Part shown: positions 22,979-34,740 of the stretch, in pieces | How the letters are laid out: every line of letters starts with the position of its first letter | Numbering within the stretch: position 1 is the first letter of the stretch | NCBI GenBank assembly: GCA_965261955.1 | Contig: CBDHEM010000034.1 | Coordinates: 1-64,000, forward strand | DNA: 64,000 nt | Direction of reading: 5' to 3' | Source of the DNA: JABAAI01 sp965261955 | Lineage (GTDB): Bacteria > Spirochaetota > Leptospiria > Leptospirales > Leptonemataceae | Translations under genes and position numbers: made by a program | Notes under the pieces: generated by a model | Databases searched by the model: none | What the model was told of the DNA's origin: nothing | The model's input: only the letters and a program-made list of their open reading frames with translations

Positions 22979-23797
22979 GTTGACATTGGTACTAAAAATC
23001 AACTTTCTGATCAGAATATATTAATTGGTTTTCTTACTAGACAGAAATTGCTGGAACTTGAAGGTGAAGGGATGATAGTTCAACTGATAAAAATGTTTTT
23101 ACATGGTATAAGCCAGTTTTACATAGCAGCTGTAGAGCAATCTTGAAAAAATTTTCCATTGCTAATGAAATAATTATTAATCCCAAGGGAAAGAACTAGT
23201 ATTTGTAACGTACATTATTTCTTAGAGCTATACTCAAACCTTAATTTCTCTTTCTGATAGTGACCATGATAAGGTCTTTGATGAGTTCGCTGATTATCAG
23301 CTTCAGAATATTGATGACATCCCAGAAACCGGGTGGGTTTCAGCTAGGGAAAAGATGTACATAGACTGCAGTACACCAATAATTATTTTTTTGTGTTTCA
23401 ATGGATGTTAACTGGGTATTTCATAGATCAATGAAGACACCAGATCATTGCACTTTAATCTCTCCTAGACTTTCTATAGGGGCCAAATTATTAGTCTTGG
23501 TTTTACCAGACTCGGGATGCCTCAGAAGAATGTGTATTTAGTTTAGTAGGATTCAACAAGACTTCATATTGATCGATCTTGGTCTGCAAGAACATTGTCT
23601 AATATACTGTCCGTAGAAATGCATAATCCTGATTCTTACTTCAACTTCGATCCATCAAATGTATGTTACAAAAGCAAAGAAAGTGAAATTGGAGTACAGC
23701 AGAGCACATTCCAGTGACAAATAACTTGTCTTTTCTTACCATCTGATACAAAAATTTTGGCATTTTTCATCTTGGCGTAAGTAGCTATTAAAATAAA

Positions 23798-24542
23798 GGG
23801 GAGGACTATACCACAAACCACCGAAATTTGAACACATATTTGTAGGTGTCATAACTTTTTTTCCCTTTCTTCTGTGCAGATACTTTTGAAAACAACTTGT
23901 TGCTTATTGTGTGTGCTTTAAGATGTTATGTAAAAAGTGTCTATAGGCACCTTTTCTTAGAATATATAGCCAATCACGCAAGGGTCACTAAAAAAATGGC
24001 ACTTCCTAATTTGCAAATACTCTAATTCCAAGGCGCCGTGAGCTACAGACCCCAAACTTGTGTGTGGCTTCCTACAACCCTAAGCTGTGATATGACTGTG
24101 AGAAATTATTTTTACCTGGAAACAATGTTGATTATGGTGATTAGAAGAGACGGGGTCACAGCTGTTCAGTGTTTTTTGGCGCCGGTTGGAAATAAAGTGT
24201 CTCATATCTAATCAACACTTTACCGCATTGTAATTATGATTCATCCATATCACAGCTTAGGGTATTAGCAAGCCACAACACAAGTTTGGGGGCGGTAGAT
24301 CACGGCGCCTTGGAATTAGAGTATTTGCAAATTAGGAAGTGCCATTTTTTGAGTGACCCTTGCGTTTTTTGCTATATCTTCAAAGAAAAAGTGCCTATAG
24401 AGACTTTTTACATATCATCTTAAAGCACACACAATAAGCAACAAGTTGGTAATAAAAGTATCTGCACAGAAGAGAGGGGGAAAAGGTTATGACAGCTACA
24501 AATATGTGTTCAAATTTTGGTGGTTTGTGGTATAGTCCCCCC
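23798..24542. mobile_element. Foldback (long inverted repeat) element
   Basis: Left arm 23798 to about 24110 starts GGGGAGGACTATACCACAAA. The right arm, about 24215-24542, ends TTTGTGGTATAGTCCCCCC. The arms are near-perfect complements over about 300 bp, around a spacer of about 100 bp with no coding capacity. A single diverged arm of the same family is at 4528-4835. No clear target duplication was identified. Confidence 0.88.
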
Positions 24543-24705
24543 ATGGAACTATCATGTGATAAAAGTAACAGGAATTAAAGGGTTGCTATATTGTTAGGTA
24601 GAAATATTAACTACAATACAATAGAATATGAGTGAAATGTCAATGTGGCAACTATGCTGATAGATAAAAAGTCTTTTTATCATGTTTTACTATAATGCTT
24701 TTTTA

Positions 24706-25060
24706 GATATGCAAGGTAATGTGAGAGATATAGCTATGCAGGGTGATGTGAGAGATATAGCTATGCAGGATGATGTGAGAGATATAGCTATGCGGGGTGA
24801 TGTGAGAGATATGGCTATGCTGGATGATGTGAGAGATATAGCTACGCAGGATGATGTGTGAGATATAGCTATGCAGGGTGATGTGAGAGATATGGCTATG
24901 CTGGATGATGTGAGAGATATAGCTATGCAGGATGATGTGTGAGATATAGCTATGCGGGGTGATGTGAGAGATATGGCTATGCTGGATGATGTGAGAGATA
25001 TAGCTATGCAGGATGATGTGTGAGATATAGCTATGCAGGGTGATGTGAGAGATAGAGAGA
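24706..25060. repeat. 27-bp minisatellite, about 13 copies
   Basis: The unit core is GATGTGAGAGATATAGCTAT then GCAGGAT. Three-unit blocks recur in the same order (Gatgtgtgag / GGGTgatgtg / GCTGgatgtg variants), suggesting secondary duplication of a trimer. Confidence 0.93.
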
Positions 25061-25555
25061 GTTCTTGTTGTGAGATTGATTTATACAGTTTTGCAAGATT
25101 AAACCAGGCCCAGTATCACAGGAGAGCCCCAGGAATGTCAAAGACATTTAACTACACTACAGTTACAACTTGTACATTTTCAATCTATAGTAATAGGTTT
25201 CACTTGTCATTCTGCCTGATAGTCCAGGGTTGTCAACCCAATTTTTTTGTTGGAGGGAGAGGGGACATTATTACTCTTCACTAACAACCTTTCATGGGGT
25301 GACATATTTCACTAGTGAAATATGACTATTAATGTCCTAGGAGGGATATTTTATTTATGTTCCTCCATGACTGCCCGTGTCTCATAAGAGGACAAAATTC
25401 ACTGAAGGGAGACAATGTCTGGGAAGGAGGAAAGCGGGTGATATTATATACTAAAGCAACCAGGATCAATGGTCAGATCTCTCCCAAGGCCACCCAGGCT
25501 CAACTATGCCCACCACCCGGTTACCCAGACTGCAGAGTGGGTGTGGTTTTTCAGC
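25061..25555. other. Spacer without recognisable gene
   Basis: Two short open frames (25033-25284, 25357-25614) have no recognised motif, and one runs into the following array. No gene is called. Confidence 0.45.
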
Positions 25556-26042
25556 TAAATATACTACTCAGTACATTAGCATACACCAAAGCCAGTCTAC
25601 ATCTGCTAATATAATACTCAGTACATTGGCATACACCAAAGCCAGTCTACATCTGCTAATATACTACTCAGTTCATTAGCATATACCAAAGCCAGTTTAC
25701 ACTGCTAATATACTACTCAGTACATTAGCATATATCAAAGCCAGTCTACATCTGCTAATATACTACTCAGTACATTAGCATACACCAAAGCCAGTCTACA
25801 TCTGCTAATATACAACTCAGTACATTAGCATACACCAAAGCCAGTCCACATCTGCTAATATACTACTCCGTACATTAGCATACACCAAAGCCAGTCCACA
25901 TCTGCTAATATACTACTCAGTACATTAGCATACACCAAAGCCAGTCTACATCTGCTAATATACTACTCAGTAGATTAGAAGACACCAAAGCCAGTCTACA
26001 TCTGCTAATATACTACTCAGTACATTAGCAGACACCAAATCC
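25556..26042. repeat. 50-bp minisatellite, about 10 copies
   Basis: The unit core is CTACTCAGTACATTAGCATA then CACCAAAGCCAGTCTACATC. It ends in a short TA tract at 26060. Confidence 0.95.
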
Positions 26043-26625
26043 ATCTGCTAACGAAATTAATATATATATATGTAAGAAATAAGAGTAAGGAGACATCAAT
26101 AGCTAAATAGCTCACCAAACAATCACACGATTCTCACTACTGATAGGTGGATTCTCATGTAACCTTCGCTAGTCGACAGTGCATATGTAGATGTTGCATC
26201 AGAAACTGAAGAAAATGCATCGTCAATGACGGCACTATAAGAAAGCTAGTATGACTAAAAAAGTAGGACTTGAATCAAAGGTTCATATGTCTCCTTCTGT
26301 GTGGGCATTTCATTGTCAAAGAAATAAATCTTAAGTGTCACGGACACTACAAGCAAGTGAAATCGTGTATACGATGTTGACATATTCCCACATTATTCCG
26401 TCAGGTGAATCTTTAATACGGTAATGTCGTTGCATTTAGTGCTGAATGGTGCACTGCAGCAGCAAAACTGCTCAGTTCAGACAACGGTTTCTGTATGGCT
26501 AGTTACCTACTTAGCAAGAAAAGGCAGAGATTGTGAAGCTAGGCAGAGACTGTGTTACTTTAAACTTTTTTAACCCCCAAACTCCACTCCCTTGTGTCCC
26601 TGACATGGCTACACTCATCAATAGC
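26043..26625. other. Spacer without recognisable gene
   Basis: No repeat or coding structure was noticed. Confidence 0.45.
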
Positions 26626-27060
26626 AACAACACATAGCGTTTATTGATATACGTGAGTGTACTGTCAACAATAAACAAGTTAAAAAGTGTTTAAGTGTTA
26701 TGGAGTCCCCACCAATCAGCTCATCCTTGATGTAATCCTCCACTGCTAAACTATAATATACAGAAACAACTAACAAACAAAAACATTTGAAATGAGAAAA
26801 ACACTTAAAAGCTAACAGCAATATTGGAGTGACCTGTTATGACTGCACACATGTAAACCACAACCAGTTAGAACACTTTACCATATAAAATCATATACAC
26901 CAATATTGTGCTGATTTTAAATTTGCTCGAATTCCGGAGCAACTACAAATCCACAATATTGGTGCATACGGTTTTAAAAAGAAAAGGTTTCAAATAGTAA
27001 AGGTTGTCTCCTGGTGGTGGTCTTAATGGGCACAGTCTTGTTTAAGTTCTTTTCCTACTA
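26626..27060. repeat. Dispersed repeat, copy B, with MITE-like palindrome
   Basis: It matches copy A (6141-6440) through CACATAGCGTTTATTGATAT-like, GTAATCCTCCACTGCTAAAC and CATGTAAACCACAACCAG. From 26820 the sequence also resembles the 17158-17433 palindrome, with CACCAATATTGTGC and, inverted, CACAATATTGGTGCAT. It is non-coding. Confidence 0.65.
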
Positions 27061-27147
27061 AACCGACTTGTTTGCCACTGTGTACCACCTTACTTTGCAA
27101 TGTGATATTATTTACAATGCCAAATCTATTTTTAATTTATATATTGA

Positions 27148-27975
27148 ATCCGGTTTATCAGCCAACATTAACCCCCTGCCAAACTACACCCAGGGTTAAA
27201 GTGGGCTGACCCAAAATATAACCAGGGGTATATTCTGGGCTAGTCCAGTTTATACCCCGGGTATAAAACAGGCTAGGCTACTTCATACCCCCCTAGGCCA
27301 GATTATACCCCCTTGTGTTTTTAATAAACTAGGTAACTCGGGGGAATAATATACTGAATTTGGTATTAAGTAATAGATAAAATACAATTAAAAATTAAAA
27401 AATTGGAGAAACATTACGAAATAGCAATCACAAAGCCATCAAGTATGGGGGTGGTATTACCCCATCAGGGCCAGAACAAGTGAAGTCAGGTCCAGTGGGA
27501 GAGGTAGGATTATTTCAGGATGACCAAGAATAAAATAAGTTAGTTCGTCAGCCTTCAAATTATATTGATTTGGATAATGAAGACGAAAATTTTGCAGAAA
27601 TTCTTAATATTATTCAAAACGATTTTATTCCAATAAGGTAATTCAGTTCCAAAAATTATACACGAAAATGGATGCAAGGTAGGATCAAGCCTCTTATAGG
27701 CATTAAGAAAGGTATGTATAGAAGATTAAAAAGAGGGGAGGAAAATTTGAGGCATCACAGCACTGAGTTCAAAACAGACCTCTCATAGGGCTGGTTTCTA
27801 GTGTGTTGGGTGTATAATCTGCACTAGGGGGGTATGAAATAGCTTAGCCTCTTTTTTACCCCGGGGAATTAATTGGACTAGCCCTGAATATACCCCAGGG
27901 TATATTTTGGGCAGCCCACTTTAACCCCGGGTATAGTCTGGGGAGGAGGTTAATGTGAGCAGTTATACCGGAAGT
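27148..27975. mobile_element. Inverted-repeat element with a LINE-like scrap inside
   Basis: The left arm, 27148-27315, and right arm, about 27800-27975, are inverted copies of about 165 bp. Shared blocks are GGTTAAAGTGGGCTG, CAAAATATA, GGGGTATATTC, GGGCTAGTCCA and CATACCCCCCTAG. They are rich in paired CCC/GGG, so a strong foldback is expected. The interior of about 480 bp carries decayed code. Confidence 0.82.
27555..27790 (+). pseudogene. Possible LINE ORF2 scrap
   Basis: The plus frames read IDLDNEDENFAEILNIIQND FIPIR, then a stop, then KNYTRKWMQGRIKPLIG and KKGMYRRLKRGEE. 'W....I..LI..KK.(L/M)YR..KR' is the spacer motif found between endonuclease and RT in many non-LTR retrotransposons. 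Only this short part is visible. Confidence 0.4.
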
Positions 27976-29068
27976 ATGCTACTACTCCCTGTATTGGATC
28001 GACCCACTTTTCATTAAACAAACCGAAGAATAGGAGTCTCTAGATGCAAATCATGGGTAAGACCAATACACTTCTAGCCAAGGTTGTCACTTGAGAATAA
28101 CAGTGTGAGTAGAGAACACCAGTGTGAGCAACCCTAGATAAGCTTTCTTTTCTTCCATGAAGGTATCAAACCATGGCATACTCAGAATACTAGTGCACTG
28201 ATCTACAGCTTACTAATTGGTTTCTGTAATCAGTAGCTTCCACACTTGGTCAGTAAAAAAAAAAAAAAATTAAAAAGCTAACATGCTGCTGTTGATAAAG
28301 TTGATGTCACCTCAGGCCAGGATTTAGGGAGTATCTAGCTTGAAGCCTCGTTGTTCTCCAATTTCGAACTCATGCTGATCGATGTATGCAGAGACAACTA
28401 AGGGGTCAAGGAGAAGCAGTTACTGAATGAGATGCTGTAGATGTACTAGGTATTGTATATGAGAAGTAAAATGAAATGCAGGCTGTTCCATAGGGATAGA
28501 AACATCACTAGCTGAAACGGACCATTTTTGGGGGCATTGTTCTCGCAATTCCATCTCAAACTTCCCCAGTATCTGAATGTGGGAATGAAATTCTAGAGCA
28601 ACCAGGCTTTTGAAAACCATGTGTGCTTTCATGTCCAGTCTTTCTGGAAACTTTTGCTGGCATCACAGATCAAAATATACTTTACGTAGGATATCTCTGT
28701 CTTCCGCAGAGATGCTGAAAAGCTTGTTGCCCTTCTTGATGATTTAATCTTGTTAATCATATGAGGAGTACCTTCACATTTGGAAGTAGTTTTTACGTGG
28801 ATTAAATTTAGTTCCCCATCTTAAGGGAGTTAATAGAAAGAATTAGTGCACATTCCTCAGCATTGACTCTATATAAATTTTTCTTGGGAAGTAAGTTACA
28901 AGGCGGTGTAGCGCGTATGAGAGAAAGTTTATAAAAGGAGGTGTAGGTCAGATATGTCTAAATCTAGCTGTATTTAGAGTTCAAACATGTTTCACTATAA
29001 AGCAAAATCGCATTTTGAAAAACTTACCAAGTCTGATTTTCGCAAATCCGGCGCATAATCTTTGGACA
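27976..29068. other. Non-coding stretch
   Basis: It contains an A run at 28255-28270 and a 70-codon minus frame (28420-28632) without recognised motif. No gene is supported. Confidence 0.45.
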
Positions 29069-29480
29069 TGGAATTTCAGTACACTGGAAATTACTTCATG
29101 ATCCAATTATTATTGCATGTGAGGAAATATACTGGCAATAAGACATTTCAGTATACAGGAAATTCCTCCATGATCCTATGATTACTGCATGTGAGGAAAT
29201 ATACTGCCAACAAGTAATTTCAGTATACAGGAAATACCTTCATGATCCAATTATTACTGCATGTGAGGAAATATACTGGCAACAAGACATTTCAGTATAC
29301 AGGCAATTCCTCCATGATCCAATTATTACTGCATGTGAGGAAATACACTGTTAACAAGACATTTCAGTATACAGGTAATTCCTCCGTGTCATGATCAATA
29401 CCGCATGCGAGGACATATACTGGGAACATGGAATTTCACTACATGGTAAATTCAAGCTTGTCCTGATCAATACTGCATGT
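29069..29480. repeat. 72-bp minisatellite, about 6 copies
   Basis: The unit core is CATGATCCAATTATTACTGC then ATGTGAGGAAATATACTGGC. The last copies (from about 29390) are strongly diverged. Confidence 0.92.
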
Positions 29481-30053
29481 GAGAAAATCAACATGTAGCT
29501 AGCTACATATTGCTGTAGCAATAGGTGGGAGAAGCAACATTATGTTTTTGTGTACAATCCCTTTTATATATGCTATCTTTCAAGATAATGCTTTTACATT
29601 ATTTGTGGAGGGTTCCATCAGGATAGCCAGCAACCCTAAGTCGCTACTTCAAACTTCCATCTAGATTGCAACTAGTCATTTAAGGGTTTGGAAGGATTAT
29701 GGAACGCCCTTTCACAAGTAGACATCACTCCAAACTTTGATAATGAAATAGAAGTTAAAAGAATTTCTACAGTCAAATTCATTGATAAATTGAACCTAAA
29801 ACCCCCGTACTTTTCATCTTGTCCTAGTACCTTTCACCCTGTCCTAATGCTGTATAGTTTTGTCCACTTATTTTTCCCATTCTCCGTTTTTCAACACTCC
29901 TGTTCACTTATTATACCAGATAGACCATCAGACTATATTACACATATAAGCTCGTATTACAATGTCAGACTACATCATACCTTAACCTATAAACCAGTAT
30001 TACAATGTTCCAATGTTGTCAAAAATAAATAAATAAAATAAATAAAATACATC
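29481..30053 (+). other. Spacer; weak coding-like frame
   Basis: A 114-codon plus frame begins at 29688 (MEGLWNALSQVDITPNFDN...). The first 40 residues look like the end of a retroelement ORF (FIDKLNL..), and the rest is hydrophobic low complexity. Not assigned. Confidence 0.3.
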
Positions 30054-30460
30054 ACCATACAATCATAGTATGTCCTTAAATAGCACACCCCGCCATACAA
30101 TCGTAGTATGTCCTTAAATAGCACACACCGCCATACAATCATAGTATGTCCATAAATAGCACACACCACCATACAATCATAGTATGTCCTTAAATAGCAC
30201 ACACCACCATACAATTACAGTATGTCCTTAAATAGCACACACCACCATACAATCACAGTATGTCCTTAAATAGCACACACCTCCACACAATCATAGTATG
30301 TCCGTAAATAACATACACCACCATACAATCAGAGCATATCCCTAAATAATATACATCATCATACAACATAGTATGTCCTTAAATAGCACACACCTCCATA
30401 CAATCAGCGTACGCCCTTAAATAACATACATCACCATACAATCATAGTATGTCCTTAAAT
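30054..30460. repeat. 38-bp minisatellite, about 10 copies
   Basis: The unit core is ATACAATCATAGTATGTCCT then TAAATAGCACACACCACC. The right-hand copies are more diverged. Confidence 0.93.
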
Positions 30461-30822
30461 GGGAACAAAACATTCGATCATGTGCAATTAGAAATCAGCA
30501 AGTCTGAATGTCTTAAAGGAGCCCTCCATGAACTTACGATGCACCCATCTGTTATAGCTCGTTTGCCTCCTACAAGCATATAGCAAGATTAGGGCACCCA
30601 TCATTGGCTCTGCAAGCCCGTTATATCCACTAACACAAAGGATGAGCTAAAGCAGGAGCTTCCTACATATATGACCTTGGCCAATGGAGTTTCAATAAGC
30701 TTGTTAGTGTTACAATTATAAGTGAGCTCCCAATGGGTCCAGTGTATGCAGAGCCACTCTCTTTATTCAACCTTCATCTGCAACAGCGGATGTATCCATT
30801 CTCTTTTAATGTACAGCTTTAA
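30461..30822. other. Spacer without supported gene
   Basis: No repeat or motif was recognised. Confidence 0.4.
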
Positions 30823-31400
30823 AGACTAGCAAAGAAATGTACTGGAGGGTTCCATTGAAACATCAGAAACATTACAGTAAAGACTAGCAAAGAAATGTAC
30901 TGGAGGGTTCCATTGAAACATCAGAAACATTGCAGTAAAGAGTAGCAAGGAAATATACTCGAGTGTTCCATTGAAACATCAGAAACATTACAGTAAAGAA
31001 TAGCAAAGAAATGTACTGGATGGTTCCATTGAAACATCAGAAACATTACATTAAAGACTAGCAAAGAAATGTACTGGAGGGTTCCATTGAAACCTCAGAA
31101 ACATTACAATAAAGACTAGCAAAGAAATGTACTGGAGGGTTCCATTGAAACATCAGAAAGATTACAGTAAAGACTAGCAAAGAAATGTACTGGACGGTTC
31201 CATTGAAACATCAGAAACATTACAGTAAAGACTAGCAAAGAAATGTACTGGAGGGTTCCATTGAAACCTCAGAAACATTACAATAAAGACTAGCAAAGAA
31301 ATGTACTGGAGGGTTCCATTGAAACATCAGAAACATTACAGTAAATACTAGCAAAGAAATGTACTGGAGGGTTCCATTGAAACATCAGAAATATTATAGT
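30823..31400. repeat. 58-bp minisatellite, about 10 copies
   Basis: The unit core is GACTAGCAAAGAAATGTACT then GGAGGGTTCCATTGAAACAT. The paired variants CCTCAGAAACATTACAATAA recur two to three units apart. Confidence 0.95.
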
Positions 31401-31739
31401 ACAACACTTGAAGTCAATTATCATAATTACATGTTTTGGGTTCTAGAGATTTTTTTGTGTTTATTTTGAGAATTATGGGTATATAATATTGAAAGTTTTA
31501 TGGGTACTTGGGGATGAGAAACCGACAATGAAATTTTGGGGGAAATTGTTGGAGAAAATTTTGAGAATAATCTGACTGAGCCTACACATAGTGTGTGCAT
31601 CGTTGTGGGATCATAGTGGGTAGAGTTTGACTAGCAGAGAATAAAAGAGACTTGAGATAACCTTCTTATGAGTGAAAAAACCTGCTCAGATAGATATCCA
31701 GTCCTGCTCTTCATTTGAGTGACAAAAATGATAGTAGGT
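31401..31739. other. Spacer without recognisable gene
   Basis: Nothing supported. Confidence 0.4.
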
Positions 31740-31845
<106 letters not shown>

Positions 31846-32319
31846 ATGTTCCAATGCAACTAGAACACATGAAGGGCCAGATTGAGATTTGAAATGAACA
31901 GAGGATATAATCAGCGTCCAAGAATGGCCCACATGTAGTCAATCTAATACCCAAACAGAAACCCAAAAGACATTCTGACTTGATAGCAAACATAACAAAA
32001 ACTGCTTATCTATAAAGCTAATACTCCACAACAATCAATCATTAGTTTCAATATAAGGAAAAGGTCCGAGCAATGACACGCTAGGATCAGTTGGAAATTT
32101 TTTTTTGCTTCATGGTCTATACTTAGTTTCATTGGGTCATCACTGACATATGTGGCCACTCCTTCCTTCCTCAAGATGTGTGTGTGAACATGTCTCATAA
32201 AACAGTGCAAGTCAATGTAAATGATGGTGTACAGACATTTCATAAGTGCATACAAAACTGTCCGCATAAAGAAGTAGATTCCTCCAACATAAGAGAATAC
32301 TGTGAAAATAATGCAATAA
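31846..32319. other. Spacer without supported gene
   Basis: Sequence between the microsatellite and the TATA/CACA array. Short frames on both strands carry no recognised motif. Confidence 0.35.
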
Positions 32320-32940
32320 CAAAAAATATATATATATATATATATGTACCTACACACATCACATTCACACATACATATAGAGAGGCATATATATATATAT
32401 GTATGAACCTACACACATCACATTCACACACATACATACAGAGAGGTATATATATATACCTACACACATCACATTCATACACATACATACAGAGAGGCAT
32501 ATATATATGTACCTACACACATCACATTTACACACATACATACAGAGAGGAATATATATATGTACCTACACACGGCACACACACACACATACATACAGAG
32601 AGGCATATATATATGTACCCACTCATCACATTCACACATATACATCACATTCACTCACATACATACAGAGAGGCACATATATATATATATATATATACCT
32701 ACACACATCACATTCACACACATACATACAGAGAGGCATATATATATATATATATGTACCTACCCATCACATTCACACACATACATACAGAGAGGCATAT
32801 ATATACCTACACACATCACATTTACACATATCATACAGAGAGGCATATATATATATATATGTACCCACACACATTACATTCACACACATACATACAGAGA
32901 GGCATATATATATATGTACCTACACACATCACATTCACAA
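32320..32940. repeat. Compound (TA)n / CACA minisatellite, about 11 copies
   Basis: Units of roughly 50-60 bp combine a variable (TA)n block, GTACCTACACACATCACATT and CATACATACAGAGAGGC. Length varies mainly in the (TA)n part. Long open frames of His/Ile/Tyr/Thr repeats cover the array on plus and are not genes. Confidence 0.93.
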
Positions 32941-33272
32941 GATATCTACTGGATTGAAATCCCAGGTTCTGTAAAAACAATTGAGTCACACCACTTTCTA
33001 GAGAAGATAGTTATCTGGCCTTGCATAAGATAATAATGATGGTCTGTTCACTATAAACAAGCTTACCCTTTTCTAACAGACTACAAAACCCCATTGGGAT
33101 GCTGCTTGAAAAGGGGTGCTGTCACGGTAATTATAAGGGCACTATATATCAAGCAATCCACTAGGATTAGTAAAATTTGATCATGTAATACACTGTAAAC
33201 AAGATCCAAGCCAAGAATACTCTGGATCTAAAACAAGACCTGACATTGTTACGTCAAATGGAGTGCTCTTTC
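32941..33272. other. Spacer without supported gene
   Basis: No coding or repeat structure was recognised. Confidence 0.4.
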
Positions 33273-34740
33273 TCAAGCCCCTCTTGTTTGTAAGCAATCT
33301 GTGCTCCGTCTTCGTTGTCCTTTCCACAGGCACAGAAAAGTGACATTGATTGGTACATATGCTGATTCAAAATACAAGTCAAAGTGAATCTGGCAATGTA
33401 CTGGAAATTCTCCTGCAGACTCGACCAAAGAAATACGACGTAATTCTACAGTGTCCCTCCTTTTACCACGAAAGTGATTTACATTGATATCTAGTTTTCT
33501 ATTCAATTTCTGCAGCTTGTTTTTGAGTAACCATAATTTTACACCAAATGCCCTATTCTGTTGCTGGTGAAGGAATAATAGTAGTCGGTCGTGGAGTGAC
33601 AAGGAGGAACTTGAAGGCATACCTGATGATGTCATTACCACTGAGTTGACATAGAGGTAAAAGAGGGAGACAGTGCTGGTAAAGGATCACAATCACTGCC
33701 TAGCATAATAGCAGTAAACAGAGGTGTACCTTCATGTAATTCCAGAGAAGTACAAAAGTCTCTAATTCGTTCCTCAGACAAAACTGCAGGACTTGCACGG
33801 TACTTTATATATTTATCTAATCGAGCAGCTGTAACCTCAGCTTTATGATTTCCATATGAATGGTGCTTAAACTGTATTTTGATAAACAAAATTGGACAAT
33901 CACCTGGGACATTTCTTGGCCTATTTCAATGTCGTAGGACATCATGCAAGTTTTATCATCTGGAATAATTGTTACCCCAAGTTCAAGATAGTCAAGAATG
34001 TCATACAAAAATGCAGCAACATATTTACAACTTCCACCAGCTCAGACTTAGCAATTACACTGTGCTCCAAGAATGTAGCCCGAGATCTCCGACTTAGCAA
34101 TTACACTGTGCTCCAAGAATGTAGCCCGAGATCTCAACTTAGCAATTACACTGTGCTCCAAGAATGTAGCCCGAGATCTCCGCTTAGCAATTACACTGTG
34201 CTCCAAGAATGTAGCCCGAGATCTCCGCTTAGCAATTACACTCTGCTCCCAGAATGTAGCCCGAGATCTCCACTTAGCAATTACACTCTGCTCCAATAAT
34301 GTAGCCCGAGATCTTGCTAAGAGCAACAACAGAAGAACAGCTTCCAGTGGTCTTGAAAGGTTGCTTTACAATACCAAGGAAGCGCAATGGCTCTCTGTAG
34401 CAAAACCTGGTGCAAACCCAAACATCCGGACATGGTTATCACGAACAAGTGATATTCTTCCTCTTTGTCCTCTTTGCATCCACTCCAAATGTAGCAGCAG
34501 CAGTGCTCTGCTGATTCTCAGCAATAGTCTTTAAGTCTGTGACTAAATTGGCATAAAGCCAGCCATAATTAAATCGCGGAAGCTGTTGCAAACTAGATGT
34601 TCATCCTTCCAAAGGAAGCAATCTTGGTAAAGGTGGGACCAGGTTTGCAAACTGGGCTCATAAACGACTTGAGTGTATGCCACCATCTTGGTCCACTTTT
34701 TTTGCATCCAAGCCAGCAGTAATATAATCACAAACACTGC
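33273..34740 (-). pseudogene. Decayed unknown gene with an internal 45-46 bp array
   Basis: Minus-strand protein-like pieces in order are GLDAKKVDQDGG and NYGWLYANLVTDLKTIAENQ (about 34720-34520), and PGFCYREPLRFLGIVKQPFK with SCSSVVALSKISGY (34410-34310). Then comes the array (34316-34040), then CKYVAAFLYDILDYLELG with PDDKTCMMSYDIEIGQEMSQ (34030-33904), FKHHSYGNHKAEVTAARLDK with LSEERIRDFCTSLELHEG (33871-33635), and RKLDINVNHFRGKRRDTV (about 33480). The step at 33903/33871 is either a 32-nt intron, too short to splice normally, or a one-base slip in a T run. The family is not recognised; a transposon-encoded protein is possible. Confidence 0.45.
34040..34316. repeat. 45-46 bp minisatellite, 6 copies
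   Basis: The unit core is AGCAATTACACTGTGCTCCA then AGAATGTAGCCCGAGATCTC. It duplicates part of the surrounding minus-strand relic (the SKISGYIL-type peptide is inside the unit), so it arose from local coding sequence. Confidence 0.93.

Larger units (their letters stand above)
21214..23720 (+). pseudogene. hAT-like BED-finger transposase pseudogene with two inserted arrays
   Basis: Protein fragments in the right order but several frames: KYNWKWKNPCIQTVK at about 21340, then a BED-type finger (SVSCKHMKIADIR-stop-HVAGVSHKRVAKQ, 21424 on). Next come LADHISLLICNMF (22070), KTKAACANNGAVASELRAEL and YSLSVDGFSG, FLDMCITF..ATAEYIFDK, HNTANNAVEAF and ALVVDLFSWF. Later come FDEFADYQLQNIDDIPETGW (23280) and a C-terminal ASEECVFSLVGFNKTSY (about 23515) typical of hAT dimerisation regions. 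This order matches hAT-related transposase-like proteins I know from fish and invertebrates. Stops, frame changes and two minisatellites (21587-21945, 22690-22975) show that it is dead. Confidence 0.72.

Noticed and set aside
32178..33033. Plus frames of up to 259 codons rich in His, Ile, Tyr and Thr
   Set aside because: Translation of (TA)n and CACA repeats in three frames alike; compositional.
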